Assembly (NCBI GenBank): GCA_964017125.1
Contig: OZ024903.1
Location: forward strand, 108,506,863-108,570,862
Reading direction: 5' to 3'
From: Flabesymbios commensalis
Lineage: Eukaryota > Annelida > Polychaeta > Terebellida > Flabelligeridae
Length of the DNA stretch: 64,000 nt
The position numbers and the translations under genes were made by a program. The notes beneath the pieces were generated by a model. That model worked only from the letters and a program-made list of their open reading frames with translations. It was not told the origin of the DNA and searched no databases. Positions 44,701 through 55,950 of this stretch are shown in pieces. Position 1 is the stretch's first letter. Each line of letters begins with the position of its first letter.

Positions 44701-47700
44701 TTTTTATATCAGTGAAATATCTTAAACTTTCAGAAAATTGTGTATAATTGTGTGAAATTGATGACTGACAACTGAAAAATGTTTCCTAAGTGGCATCAAA
44801 CAATAAATTTTTGTAATCTATCATTATCTAGATACAAAAAAAAAATAGAATGAATGTATGAATGAAAGAGTCTGTCTATAGTTAACATACCGGTATAAGC
44901 AACCCACAACGTCAAGTGGGTGAGAATTACTGACATAAAAATGTAAAATTTGAAACACAATATATTCCAATCTAATAACTACGATTTGTAGAGAATATGT
45001 TATCATGGTTCCAAGATTCATATAGAAAGTGGTTAAATTTTACTAACTTTGGAACTAAGTGTGAGAAGATTGAGATGTTTTAACCTGCCTTTCTCAAATC
45101 TGAAAGTTCCAAAATGAGTAACCACTTTCAACTAAGATTTGATTCTGAAATGAACTGATACTGTTTTTCATTTTTCTTTATTTCCTAATCCATCTTTTGC
45201 ACACAGATCCTGGCCGAGAAATGCACGCAGATAGCTTGATAGCGGGAGCGATGAGCATAGCACTATGCTGTATCCTTTTTTTTTACATGTATGCTCACGT
45301 CATGGGGGGCTCCAACCCCTGACAAGCGTGACACATTTCAATAATCCTAATAACATGACAATTTAGCGTATTTTTCTTCTATTGAAATCAAGTTGTCACT
45401 TTTCTACTTGTCCGAACTACTAGCTTAGTTAACTATCCTGGGCAAGACGGTAAAACTATGTAATGTGTTTATTAGGTGACAGCAAATATTGTCTAAGACT
45501 AGATTTCTCCAGTTGACCATTCTTAACTTCGCAAATAGATATCCACCGCATCGAAAAAGAGCAAGTGTTTGGAGAAACAATCTCATCAAGAATTTTGGTA
45601 TGACATTAACTTCTTTTTTTTCAAAATACAAAATTTTCTCTGTCTATTTTATAAATATGTCTGAATATTTTTTTGAATGAGTCATAATCTGGAACCATGT
45701 TTTATCATTCAAATTTTTGAAAACTAAAATTTTTTTGCAATGTAAATTTTTACAATAGATTAATTAAAATTAAATATAGCAAAAAAAAGAGAGAATCACA
45801 GATGTTTTTATTCCTTCCATTTCAATTGTGTGGAAAACATCCCCAGACAATTTAAAATTTCTTGTCTGTCTATTTTTTATTGCCTCGACGCCTGTTCTGA
45901 GATGTGCTATAAAGTATGTTTTAAATTATAAAGTAATCTTTCTGTTTTATTTTTTGCCTGTCGCCGGATCTAACCATGCTACCCTTTCTCCAAAAAAATT
46001 AGTAAACCACATTATCAAATACGTTTATGATTTTGTCTTATTGTGATAATTTATAAAATATCAGATAGCTCCTGACAAGACAATCCTTGTGTTTCATCTT
46101 TCTAATATTGTCGCTTCATTTCCTCAGGTGATCAAGGGATCTGAGGACAACCCGTCTCAATACATGAACTTCATGAATGTTGTATTTACAGCACAAAAAC
46201 AGGTATTTACCTCATGACCACCGTCACCATACAGTGTGATCTGTGTGTGGGACACCTGGGCCAGGTTTCTGGTATGTTTATTTGCAAACTTCTCCTGACC
46301 TAATTCCTGCCGCTTATGAAAATGGAAAAAGCTTGTTGATTTTCTTAGTTTGTCACCCTCTTTAACATGTCTAGGGAGGATACGAGCGCTCTGACCCACT
46401 CGTTCAATCTTAACGATCCTCATATGCAAATGAGCTATATCTGAGCGAGAATAATAAGTGAAATGCGCCCTAGCATCACTTTGACTCCTGATCCAAGGAA
46501 AACGGCCCAACGCTCTCTGAATTTTGGAGTAGCATCTACATACAAGACAGGCCTTGGAGATTCGTCCTCCGATGTTCCGTCATCTTCTACTTCCCTCACG
46601 ATTTTGACGGGAACGGATCTGCCCAATGTCTTTTCGCTTCTATGTTCTGCAATTTCATTGTCCGTCTCCTTTATCAGATTTTGGGGATGAAAGGGTTAAA
46701 TCATTGGGTAAGTGTCCTGTTGTTCTGTCGCAGTCCGTTACGCTAATTGCTTGAATGCCATGTTTTTCTACACATGTCACTCCCATCACATTGCTCCAAT
46801 GCTGGCTCAATGCACTTAGCGTTCAAGGGATTAATGAGTGGTTAATTAACAAATAAAACACTGCAATCACATGTTCACAAGATGAGCATTGGTTTGACGT
46901 TGGGCCATTACCTTTGACATTACGATTACCGCCCAACAAAGGATGTACCACTCGATCCACATAACACTTCTTGGCAGCAGTACACGAAAAAACAGTTTTG
47001 GTTTACTATGATTAAACTAGCGTTGCAGACATTGGGCCAACGTTAAAATAACAATGTGTCAATGTCTCAAGTTTACTGATTCACAGCCAACGTCTTCCAT
47101 GTTAAAACAATATCAACCCATACTATGGACAACGTTCAATTTCATGTAGCCGCTAGTTGAGCCTATAAAGATTAATTAATTTGACTTTCAATATGTCTGT
47201 CGCACCAAAATGTTCGATTTTGTATGTAATAAATTATATTAAAAATTGATTAACTCAATCTAAGTATCTAAAAATTCCTAAATTTATCTGATCTCTGTGA
47301 ACAGATCTAATTATTCACACCGTCAAATGTGTTGAACACATCCATTTCAAAGATTATGCTCTAAGCATGATTGTGAATACCTTGTGTTTCATTAGCTCGA
47401 AGTGTCAACACCTTTCTGAGCGATGAATGTTTTTGCCATTGCAACAAGACAAGTATATGTGAAACCCTACAATAACAGGAAGACAATCGTCCCTCATCCC
47501 GCATTATGAAAGTCGGAGCAATAAGCCACCCGCTCAAGTAATGCAAGCTATAGGCCTACACAGTGGAATGTGTAAGATTTGATCACGGCGATCTGTCATC
47601 ACTCGAGTTGAATGACATTGCTTGGAGTCATTTCGATTACAATATGAAGACATCATAGATTTGCTTAAATTGACAATTGCAGCAGATTTAAGAAATTAAT

Positions 47701-50700
47701 ACTTATTTGTTATTTTACTGTGATAAACAGTTTAATTGTAAAAGACACAGTTTGTATATGGTAGTCATTCAGTTTCTCCATGTGTTACTGATATTTTTCA
47801 TAGATAAAGTCAAATGTACAAACTTTACGAAAAAATAATCCTGTAAATATAATTGAAATAATAAAATTATATTTTTATCACATTTATGTTGTAGTTTGTT
47901 CGCACAACTAACACACATAAGCCTACCGTATATCCCCGTGTATAATGCGATGTTTTTTCTTAGCTATTCATGTCAGAAAAAGGCACCTCGTATTATACAT
48001 AGATGTAGAATTCAATACAATTTTTTAGCTCTCTAGCGGTAAGTTCAGCGGTAAAGTTCTCTAGCGGTAGAACGTATCTTTAAACTTAGGCCAGTCAGCG
48101 TGTTTGGTAAGCGGGCCTATACACACGATACTGTGCCTTTCCAACTAGGCTAGTAGCAAACAACAGACGGTCACCCAATGCTGGTACATTGTTGGGCCAC
48201 CGTCTGCAACGCTGACACAACATTGTACCAGCATTGGGTGAATGTGTCGTGTTTGCTGGGAGCCCCCTTCTCACATTCCCGCCGACGCGCGTGGCACCTT
48301 TGACAACCACGGGCAGATAAAAGACGCCGTTAGTCTGCAACCAATTCACACTCCTGACCTGTTCATTTATATTAATAATGATTTAATGTAAGATCGCCTT
48401 TCATATGGGAGTGTTCTATTGTGTACGACAAATCTGAACATGATATTTTCCTATTGGGATGAGAGAATGCGTTGACGAAATATAACAAGATATCACTGAT
48501 TATATCTCCAATCACAAATTCTTTACATGTAGGCCTCAGAATGTCCATATTGCTGGAATAACATTAACGCCTACCGCTGTTGCCGCGGCTGATACGGTAT
48601 TGAGCTAATGGTGGTATCTGTTAGCTGTAGTTCATGGAGCGCTGCTGTGTTATTGCACCCTGACACCTTATACAACCATGCACACCTCTTGTGTCTAGAC
48701 AATGCGGCTAGTCTGCAAATGTTTTACAATCACATTTCATCTTGAAATATTCTTATTTGAGCACAACGATATTAAAATATGGTCTTTGTAATAGATAAAT
48801 TAAAATAATATAAATTTGTTGGCGAAATATAAATACGGGTATTTTAAAATCTGTGTGTATGTAACCTATGCAGGCTTCAGAATATCTGCCCATGAGACAA
48901 TCCCGATGATATCCACTCTGCCGTGGAAAATGAGAATACTGTATCTGCTTACTTTACAAGTAAGCAGATACTGCCCTTTGGTTTTGCAGAGCTGTACTGT
49001 TGCCGCTGTTCCCGTCATTGAGCATCGTCTATGCAGGTGTCACGGCGCTATGTAGTAAAATAAGATAATATCCATGCCTCACATTTAGATGGCCCGGAAC
49101 GCTACCGACTGGGAAGCTGCCGACATCCAAAATTTGAGGTCGTATTATACAGAGGGGTAGACGTTTTTCAGGTCATCCGAGGCCTGAAATCTTAACTCGT
49201 ATTATACATGGCGTCGCACTATACGGGGGGATATACGGTACTAATATAACAATATATTACAGTGTGAATTAGATACCCTTATATCCTCGGCTCCAACATT
49301 TCTTGGAGGGGGTGGGGCGGCTGCTCCGAAACTCTGCCATATTCGAAGTTCCGTCATATTTCTTAGGAACGAATGATGACGGAACATCGAGGTCTCTCTG
49401 TAGCTGTTTTCATGCTTTTTACCAAGAAGAGCATTATATTTGAAAGATGTTTTGATTCAATTTGTACATATGTAAGTAATTTTTAACCACTTAACTCTTC
49501 AATTCTTACAGTGTGGGGATCGACTTTAGGAGTCAGAATCTGACGTCTACAGACATCAGATTCTGACGACTAAAGTCTATCCGCGCACTGAAAGGGTTCT
49601 CACGATTATCAAAGCATCATCTAATCCCTGAGAAATTATTTTCTCCCCCCACTTTAAAAGCGTTTTAAAGATAAATTTTTATATATCTGTGTTAGCAATA
49701 TATGACAATTTTTTTTGTATTTGACACCAACTTCGAGCTATCCTAATCCATTACAAGTCTAGAATTGTGAGAGCAAAAAAATTTCAATGTTGAATTTAGT
49801 ATTGAAAGGTTGTGGGTTGTGGTAGAGACATACCGCAACCCACAACTTTATGTGGGTGAAAAAAATTAACTTATATCTTTTAGGCGGAGACTTTCATATT
49901 TGCCATTTAATTATAACAGGTAGTCTAACTTGTTTTGAGAGTCAGAAAGTGATTGTTTGAGAACTACAGATAAAGAATATGCCTGTTGTTATTTATTTCA
50001 GAATGTGATGCTAGACGGGTGTATTTTAGACCATGAATCAGGTTTACTTCAGCAGGTAAATCAATGGCGGATCCTGAGCAGCACGAGATCACCTTACCCT
50101 TACAACGCTGAAATATTTGTGTATAAACCATGGAGACCGAAGGGTTTTTTCAATTTTTTGAAATAATCATAAATGTCCTGAATACCTATCTTATGTGTCT
50201 ACGGCCATTATCAATATTTCTTTTAGTGTGGGGACCGATTTTAGATGTCAGATCCTGATGTCTAATGACGGTCCCTGTGCTGAAAGGGTTTATGTGCAAA
50301 TGCACTTAATCTGTTTCTGAGTCAAGTATTTGTTTTTGTCCTCACTGTAACTGTCAACATGGCATTGTGTTTTAACCCTTACAACGCTGAATTAATTCTG
50401 TATAAGTCATGGAGACCAAAGGGTTTTAATAAATTCGAATCATAAATGTCTTCGTTAGCTCTTTCTGATTCATTTGAATACCTGTGTTATGGGTCTACGG
50501 CCATTAGAAATATTATTACTCTTACAGTGCGGGGATCGACTTTAGACGTCAGAATCTGACGTCTACAGACGTCAGATTCAGATGACTAAAGTCGATCCCC
50601 GCGCTGTAAGGGTTAACATTGACAGAACACTAGAATTTGTTAGTTGACCAGGGTAAATTTGTTATTGAAAACAATTTTTCTTGTTTGAACTCTACAAAAG

Positions 50701-53278
50701 TCACCATCTATGTTTCTTGAAACTCGTAGCTTATTTTCAAAATATCTGTTTGAATCTAATTTGCTTACACAAACTCTTTGTTCAACTGCAAGTCTTCTTA
50801 TAGTTAATGTAAAACATTCATTGAGATGCTTAGAAACAGTACATAACACTGCATTCTGGTTTGTTTTCAGGCTAGTGATATTACTGGAGGAATTTACCTA
50901 AAGATTCCACAACTTGGAGGTTTTCTACAATATTTATTAGTAAGTATAATATGCTCTAGTTTTATCAACTCAGATTCAATTGTTTCACAATTTGTAGTCC
51001 AACTCCACAACAGTTTTTGTAGGCACTCTTTTAATATCACATATACATGTACCATGGTATACACATTTCCTCAATCAGTTGGATATTTCTATCATCTTTA
51101 TAAGATGGTTGTTTTGTTCCCTCTTTATTAGCATACATTTCATTTTTTTCAGGCTGACAGTGCTGATGTGGTATTCAATCGCTGATTTTCATATAAATAA
51201 AAATATATATTGCAGATGTACATTGAAGATAACAAATAATACATAACCAGCAAAACTCTGATCAACTATGTATTAATAGCTCTATAATGTAAGCATAGTG
51301 ACACAAATACCTAATTTGTTTGTCGCAGAACACTATAATCAGTCCATCATATATATCTACATAAATGATGGACTGATAAATGCTATTTTGTGTGTTTCAG
51401 TGGGTGTTTTTGCCGGGAGCTGAGGGTCGTAGTAAGCTGAATCTGCCCCCGCAGGTCAGGGTGGATTACAGAGCGGCGTGTTTCTGTCACCGGATGCTGA
51501 TAGAAGTCGGCTATGTCTGCTCTGTCTGCCTCTCAAGTAGGTATATAATGCAGCATTATTTACCTGATATTGTGCATTGCTTGACTGATTGATTGATTGC
51601 TTGATTGTATATTAACCCCTATCCTGCCAAGGTAATTTATTAAAATTTTCAGCCAAGTGGCTCAAAACTATGCATATTTGTTTAATTTTAGCACAAATAT
51701 TTTCCCAGCTTGGTGTTTAGACACACATTTCATTTCCAATAACAGTGATTTGGTCGGCTAAAAAAACGGATTTAAACAACAATAGTAGTGATCAGCAGGA
51801 TAAGAACTAAAGCGCAGAGATATCTTTGTATAAACCTTGGAGACTAAAACGTTTTTCTCACTTTAAATTCATCATAAATGTACTAGTAAGCTCTTCCTGC
51901 TCCATTTGAATCCTATGTCATAGCTCTACTGTAATTTAAAATATTTTCTTCTTCCAGTGTGTCAGATTTTGATAACGACACTCAATGTAATAGTTAGGTT
52001 AACAAATCTTTTCTCTGTTAAAAGTCAGGATAATGATAATCCATGTCTTAATAAGCACACATATAGGGTTTCAAATAATACAGAAATTTTGATATTTTGT
52101 GGTTGATGCTCAATTAACCAAATAATTCAATTTAGGACATGTCTATGTTATATGAGTAGAATTATCGCGAGAAGCTGGAAATAAAGTATCCACCAATATG
52201 TGGTTATGTGGCTTTTGTTGTCTATTGTTGTTATTATCATTATTATTCAAAAACGTAAATTCTCTACAGTCCAACGTAAATTATCTACAGTCCGATATTC
52301 ATCCAATCTTCATAAAACTTTCTCATACCATTGACTTGTTACCTTGTTCAAATTTGAAAATTGGCATATAATATCCAAGATTCTACAATTTGATGTAAAC
52401 GCTCCTTATCATTACTGAGATCTTATTGAAAATATTCAGCCCTAACATTGTCATAATTGAGTTTGCTTGACTCTGTTTCAGTATTTTGTGCATTTAGTCC
52501 AATCTGCTCAACTTGCCAGTAAGTATAGTCACTGTAGATTGTCAGCATTTTATCCTTTGAACTAAGAAATTTAAATAAACTTATGTCTCCCTAACTCGAT
52601 TCACAAAAAAATTCATGACTGAAAATTACTCGGATTTGTGATATTCAAAGCACAACAAATATCAGACTTTTTTTCAAGATTTATAAGTTTTAACAACTGT
52701 TTCTAATAAAAATAGGCTACTGTAGTTTGCATCATTGCTCATAAGGCATGTCATGTCTAAAGCCGTATTCAGCCTTTCGCTTCCAAACAGCAAAATTTGG
52801 AGGAGAAATGAGCCTTAAATTTGATAGATTGGCGTATATTTTCGATTCAAATTAATGCAAGTAATTTTTACCCACTTGTTGTGGGTTGCTGTGGTGAGAT
52901 ACAACTTTAAGTTGGTTAAAATTTAAATTATACAATGTAATTCTTTAGGGGTTACCTCAATCTAATAAACTAAATTTAATTGTTTACTGTAAATAATTCT
53001 AGATTATTTGCTAGATATTTTTTGCTAGATATTTTTTGACAAGTACTACAGTTTAATTAAAAATGTTAATGAAGCAGTCTTTGCATGTATCCATTAACAC
53101 ATCCATCTTTCAGAATAATCAATATTATATCGAAGGTTATTCATTGATATTGTTAAAGAATTTAAAACAAAATTTAAAATGACATAATTTTTATGTTTTT
53201 TTTTATATCAGAACAAATTTTAAATTCATGGCACCACCGAAAACTGCAAGGAAGAAATCGAGAAAGTCATTATCGTGA
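32791..53278 (+). CDS. GTF2H3: general transcription and repair factor IIH subunit 3 (p34/Tfb4)
   Basis: Twelve coding exons: 32791-32800, 32886-32968, 43269-43375, 44431-44588, 45207-45269, 45539-45597, 46128-46202, 50002-50055, 50871-50939, 51401-51536, 52482-52518, 53212-53278. All junctions are GT/AG and in phase, giving 305 codons (human 308). p34 is part of the TFIIH core, pairs with p44 through its von Willebrand A-like fold, and serves RNA polymerase II initiation and nucleotide excision repair in the nucleus. Visible marks: [14 protein letters not shown] (first strand of the vWA fold), [11 protein letters not shown], an acidic loop in exon 4 (EDSDEDE), [32 protein letters not shown] and [13 protein letters not shown]. 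The C-terminal zinc-binding cysteines are CFC (about 253/255), CSVC (266/269), C274 and CSTC (280/283). The basic tail is ARKKSRKS. Exon 1 codes MAE plus one base. An AATAAA lies at 53509-53514. Intron 2 is 10.3 kb and full of repeats. No defect is seen. Confidence 0.97.
33212..36422. mobile_element. 3.2-kb TTAA-bounded non-autonomous transposon (piggyBac-like ends)
   Basis: TTAA plus CCCTCGCTCTGG at the left (33212) is inverted as CCAGAGCGAGGG plus TTAA at the right (36422). TTAA target duplication and CCC/GGG termini fit piggyBac-type elements (family knowledge). No transposase frame is seen inside. The left 1.8 kb is a tandem array of about 400-bp units; the right part is AT-rich and ends with a doubled CCGAAATATCGGATTT word. 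Located in GTF2H3 intron 2. Confidence 0.7.
33325..35075 (+). repeat. about 400-bp tandem repeat, 4-5 diverged copies, each with an AGGTCA array
   Basis: Units begin near 33335, 33726, 34162, 34532 and 34946 with CCAACCCAAG-like words. Each continues with AGGTCA half-sites, a CTCCCAATT/CACTTGGGATGTCTA section, AACACAGA..CATCAAACACAT, GGGGTATTACCCC and a CAGGCAGAT section. The half-site arrays lie at 33398-33436, 33789-33827, 34224-34262, 34599-34637 and 35044-35071. Confidence 0.85.
36423..37300. other. intron sequence without recognised features
   Basis: AT-rich part of GTF2H3 intron 2 between the TTAA-bounded element and the 60-bp minisatellite. No exon or clear repeat seen apart from one TAGGCCCTA word (about 36805). 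Confidence 0.5.
37310..40445. repeat. 60-bp minisatellite array that switches orientation at about 39.61 kb
   Basis: From about 37310 to 39610 the plus strand shows a C-rich unit of about 60 bp (CCCTCCCAGAATCTACCCC, TCCCAGAATATACCCCC, TTTTAAACATCTATATGCGA). From about 39620 to 40445 it shows the reverse complement (GGTAGATTCTGGGAGGGTCG). The left arm also has a higher-order unit marked by GATTATGTGAGGTGTCTTCG at about 37541, 37679, 37932, 38241 and 38554. Long frames across it (up to 208 codons) are artefacts of a unit divisible by three. The G-rich strand has closely spaced G3/G4 runs. Confidence 0.95.
41105..42800 (+). repeat. about 147-bp tandem repeat with AAAATGGCCGCC, about 11 copies
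   Basis: AAAATGGCC words recur at about 41257, 41409, 41562, 41707, 41853, 42002, 42147, 42287, 42435, 42578 and 42719. Each unit runs ATTACTATAAAACAAAATGT, GAGAGGATGCATCTTGAAAA, AAAATGGCCGCCTATCGGCC, ATTATTCACTTTCACATGG and GATATTTGGTAAACCGTGCT. Spacing is 140-153 bp. Located in GTF2H3 intron 2. Confidence 0.9.
43630..44130 (+). repeat. about 150-bp repeat, three diverged copies
   Basis: CATCTATGAA/CATCTATAGGAAA, AATGGGCATC and TGACCTTGA(G/A)GGGTCAA recur about every 150 bp in GTF2H3 intron 3. The GACCTTG..GGGTCAA pair resembles the AGGTCA-rich repeats of intron 2 but the units are different. Confidence 0.65.
44880..45010. mobile_element. MITE family C fragment
   Basis: Contains AAGCAACCCACAACGTCAAG followed by TGGGTGAGAATTACT, the half-core of the family. 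Located in GTF2H3 intron 4. Confidence 0.4.
46207..46700 (-). other. unrecognised minus-strand open segment next to a TTAACCC end
   Basis: On the minus strand from 46700 a TTAACCCTTTCATCCCC terminus (TTAA, family B-like) is followed by overlapping open frames: one of about 75 codons with [17 protein letters not shown] and [12 protein letters not shown], then another of about 100 codons with [19 protein letters not shown]. Composition is less AT-rich than its surroundings and looks coding-like, but I do not recognise it. It may be decayed cargo or transposase of a TTAA element. It begins 5 bp after GTF2H3 exon 7. Confidence 0.3.
46870..47080. mobile_element. two decayed CAGCAAACA-family pieces
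   Basis: GGTTTGACGTTGGGCCATTA at about 46890 and GCAGACATTGGGCCAACGTT at about 47023 are half-palindromes of the family, without ends. Located in GTF2H3 intron 7. Confidence 0.4.
48153..48260. mobile_element. palindromic MITE, CAGCAAACA family, copy A5, nested
   Basis: GTAGCAAACAACAGACGGTC at the left and TGTCGTGTTTGCTGGG at the right. The inner arms ACCCAATGCTGGTACATTGT and ACAACATTGTACCAGCATTG are almost perfect inverses. Inserted into the 47934-49240 element, hence younger than it. Confidence 0.85.
48938..48973. repeat. hairpin shared with the LINE 3' UTR at 17089
   Basis: CTGTATCTGCTTACTT faces AAGTAAGCAGATACTG. The same hairpin with a few changes is at 17089-17125, and the following GCCTTTGCACGGCAGTAC / GGTTTTGCAGAGCTGTAC is also alike. 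Confidence 0.65.
49495..49600. mobile_element. TTAA-type MITE family B, right half
   Basis: TTACAGTGTGGGGATCGACT, then the paired GTCAGAATCTGACGTCTAC and GACATCAGATTCTGACGACT, ending CGCACTGAAAGGGTT. Left half missing. Located in GTF2H3 intron 7. Confidence 0.7.
49795..49870. mobile_element. MITE family C core fragment
   Basis: GGTTGTGGGTTGTGGTAGAG with its inverse ACCGCAACCCACAACTTTAT. Only the central palindrome is recognisable. Confidence 0.5.
50094..50292. mobile_element. TTAA-type MITE family B copy beside GTF2H3 exon 8
   Basis: TTACCCTTACAACGCTGAAA at the left and GTGCTGAAAGGGTTTA at the right. The interior is as in 50372-50616 but about 45 bp shorter. It starts 39 bp after the exon 8 donor. 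Confidence 0.75.
50372..50616. mobile_element. TTAA-type MITE family B, best copy
   Basis: TTAA-CCCTTACAACGCTGAA at the left; CGCGCTGTAAGGG-TTAA at the right. Both TTAA copies are present. The right half folds through GACGTCAGAATCTGACGTCT and GACGTCAGATTCAGATGACT flanked by GATCGACTTTAG and CTAAAGTCGATC. At 245 bp with duplications it is a piggyBac-like MITE by its ends. Located in GTF2H3 intron 8. Confidence 0.85.
51612..51806. mobile_element. MITE family C copy, TTAA-CCCCTATCCTGCC end
   Basis: TTAACCCCTATCCTGCCAAG at the left and GATCAGCAGGATAAG at the right, as in 30084-30325. The central CGCGACCC core has been lost here. Located in GTF2H3 intron 10. Confidence 0.65.
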
Positions 53279-53508
53279 TCCGGGTGAAGCTGATTATGGT
53301 TAAGCTGTGCCTGATATTGTCAGGAAGAACAATGTGAAAATGCTGGACTGCATCGCACAGACAGACATGGAATTGTTCCAGACTATTTCTAGCAAGCACC
53401 AGATTGTTACATGAGGCTACTCAACTCACGTGATCGGCCGTCGTGGACTGTTTCATAACCAGAAAGAAGAAACTTTGAACAAGTCGGCCCTGTCTTGCTG
53501 TGTGGGTG

Positions 53509-53514
53509 AATAAA
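53509..53514 (+). terminator. likely polyadenylation signal of GTF2H3
   Basis: AATAAA, 231 nt after the stop codon. Earlier AATAAA was not seen after the stop. Confidence 0.55.
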
Positions 53515-54351
53515 CCTTTCCTACACATGTATAGGTCCTGTTACGAAATACAGGATTATTATTGTCCAATGTCTCAGCAAAGACATTCTAGCCATGTATC
53601 ATACTGCCAATAACCACAGAGTGGCTGAAGTCTGAAAATGTGCTGTTATTGTGAGGGTGTTTAGATAGCAGAATATTGTGATGAGCGACAAGCAACGACG
53701 TGGCCCATTTAACATTTTATTTCTGCAAACGCTAATTTTTGACCGAATATGGTTTTAATATAATATGGAGGTAATACGCCCCGTGAATTTCAAAGGGACA
53801 ACATAGTAATCTATTAAAGAGAATTAAATTAGTGAATTAACTGCTTCCTTTTTATTCACCTTGAATTGCACTAAAGATGAAGAATACTGACGTGTAAAGT
53901 ATGTAAGCGAAGGTCATCACTTCTATTTGATGATTTTGTTTCAAAATATATGATGCATTTATTTGACAGAGGGCTTAAAGGTTTCATTAAACTTCATTAA
54001 ACCTGTGATATTACATAGGCTATTATAAATAAATACTATATTATTTTGGAATTTTGGTAGTGATTGACAAAATTCCAATATATATACATGTATATATCTA
54101 TATTCATGTATATCTATAATATAGATATATACAGAGAGATATAGATAGGTAGGTAACACAATGTGCAGTTTGGGAGAATTGTATACTTAAAAACGGTTAA
54201 TGATCATTGTTCTTTGTTACTATTTCATAAAAAAAACTTTTATACATGAATTTGTTTTCTGCTTTGTTTCATACTATTTTATTTCAATTATGAGCAAGGT
54301 CAAAATGTTATATCTGTGGTAAAAATGGTCCTTTATTGACACCATATCGGT
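53515..54351. other. no gene seen
   Basis: AT-rich sequence downstream of GTF2H3, with a TATATATCTATAT-rich stretch at about 54080-54130. No exon is supportable. Confidence 0.45.
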
Positions 54352-54597
54352 GGCGAATCCAGAGAAGGCGCAGCCAGTGCGTGCCTCCCTCCCGCCCGTT
54401 CAGGGCCCCAAAAAGGAATCAAAATTGGCTGAAATATGGTCTAGAATGCGTCATTTAAGGCCTTAGATTTCAATTTTTTCTGGGTGAGCATGCCTTCTAG
54501 ACCCTTCTAGAGCATATGAGTGCCAGCTGTGGTGTGTATAAATTCTCGTATAAATCGGCGCCCCCCCCCCCCATCTGAATTTCTGGATCAGCCACTG
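54352..54597. mobile_element. hAT-like MITE (GGCGAATCCAGA / TCTGGATCAGCC ends)
   Basis: GTGGCGAATCCAGAGAAGG at the left, AATTTCTGGATCAGCCACTG at the right, GC-richer inside than the surroundings. Same type of ends as 20056-20210, more decayed. Confidence 0.55.
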
Positions 54598-55056
54598 TTA
54601 TATTCATTGCTGTGAACCGAAGGATCATAGATTACTGCGAGAGATATTGCATTTGCGTTGTAGGCCGAGGGCTCATGAATATCCTTACTCTGAATGCGCG
54701 CATAGCATTCGCCAAACAATTTTTTTTTGTAAAATAATGATTTTCCAAATTCATTAATTTAAAGGTGTGGTCAACTGTCAAAATTAGCGGGACAAGGGTC
54801 CCCCAGAAGGCAATAGTGCCTGTGGATAGGCCAAGGCCCTATTCCATAATAATACTAAATATGCGTTTCATACCCAAAGCCTCATTAAGAGAAAGCTCTC
54901 AAATCACAGCAAGTTCATATATACTTGAGCGACATCTACGAGTTTATAATTCAAAGCTCTTGGCCCTTACCCCTACTTGGTCGCTTGCTTGCAAACAAAC
55001 TGACTGTATTACTGCGGGGATGTTGAAACTGCTTGACCCAAGCTTGTATTGACATT

Positions 55057-55126
55057 CCCAGTAAACACAAAACATTTGTATGACTTTATGCAATAAATGT
55101 TATACAAATGTCTTGTGTTTGCTAGG
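55057..55126. mobile_element. palindromic MITE, CAGCAAACA family, copy A4
   Basis: CCCAGTAAACACAAAACATT at the left and ACAAATGTCTTGTGTTTGCT at the right. Nearly the same outer arms as copy A3 at 22555. Confidence 0.85.
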
Positions 55127-55711
55127 CAGGAGGACTTTCTCTCAAACATTGTACATTTATTTAGTGTCGGTTCAATGTTGGGCCAGCGTCGCAGACGTTG
55201 GCCTAGCATTAAAACAGCTTTGGATCAATGTCCCATTTAAGTAGTATCTTTTAATCAGTTCAGTGGCTATATTAATGCCGTCAATCTGTACTCAATAGGC
55301 TACTGTTGGCCTACACTTGACCGTCCCTGGCATGCACGTTTTGCAGTTGAATCATTCTTTAATTATTTAGTTAACTGTCCATCCACAACAAAATATTTAA
55401 TCAATTTCATAGTTTTTTTTATACTGAGAAAGTATATACTGGTGTAGCAGCACAAGGGTACCATCAGTGCTTATTCCAAGGAGGGGAGGGGGGGGGTGGC
55501 CATTCAGGATTACTTGGGGGGTCAATACCCCCCCTCCACAAATCTTAACCACAATTTTGTCAACTGTACCAATGTATATACATTAAACAAGCCCTAGAAA
55601 TTACCTTGGAAGGTCTTATATTACCCCTTAAACAGAGACATAGTGAGTTATGTTGGTTTCAAGTTGGGCCACCGCTGCAGACGTTGAACAAATATTAAGC
55701 CAATATTCTAC

Positions 55712-55950
55712 TACTGTAGATCTGGTAATTTTCAAGTGTTAAAATTTTTGAGAATTTCTGATTTTGGTACTTTTCACAAAGTTTAGAATTCGCAAATTTT
55801 CTTTAGTAGCGCTATTATAATAATACTTTTCGCAATATTAAGTATTAATTAAGTATTAAAGCATATCTTATGTGATTCATATTCTTGAATTCATGAATTT
55901 GTCCTCTTCGCAAAAATTAAAACCACGCGAATATTACCAGATCTACAGTA
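55712..55950. mobile_element. MITE of the CTGTAGATCTGG family, complete
   Basis: TACTGTAGATCTGGTAAT at the left, ATTACCAGATCTACAGTA at the right, exact inverses. TA borders. At 239 bp it is non-coding; the second copy is at 6893-7067. Confidence 0.85.

Larger units (their letters stand above)
47934..49240. mobile_element. 1.3-kb non-autonomous DNA transposon with TACCGTATATCCCC ends
   Basis: TACCGTATATCCCCGTGTAT at the left is inverted at the right (GGGGGGATATACGGTA). Sub-terminal CTCGTATTATACAT words are also shared. TA borders and the ends fit a Tc1/mariner/pogo-like element (inference). The interior carries the nested palindromic MITE A5 and the hairpin at 48938-48973. No transposase frame is seen. 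Located in GTF2H3 intron 7. Confidence 0.75.
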
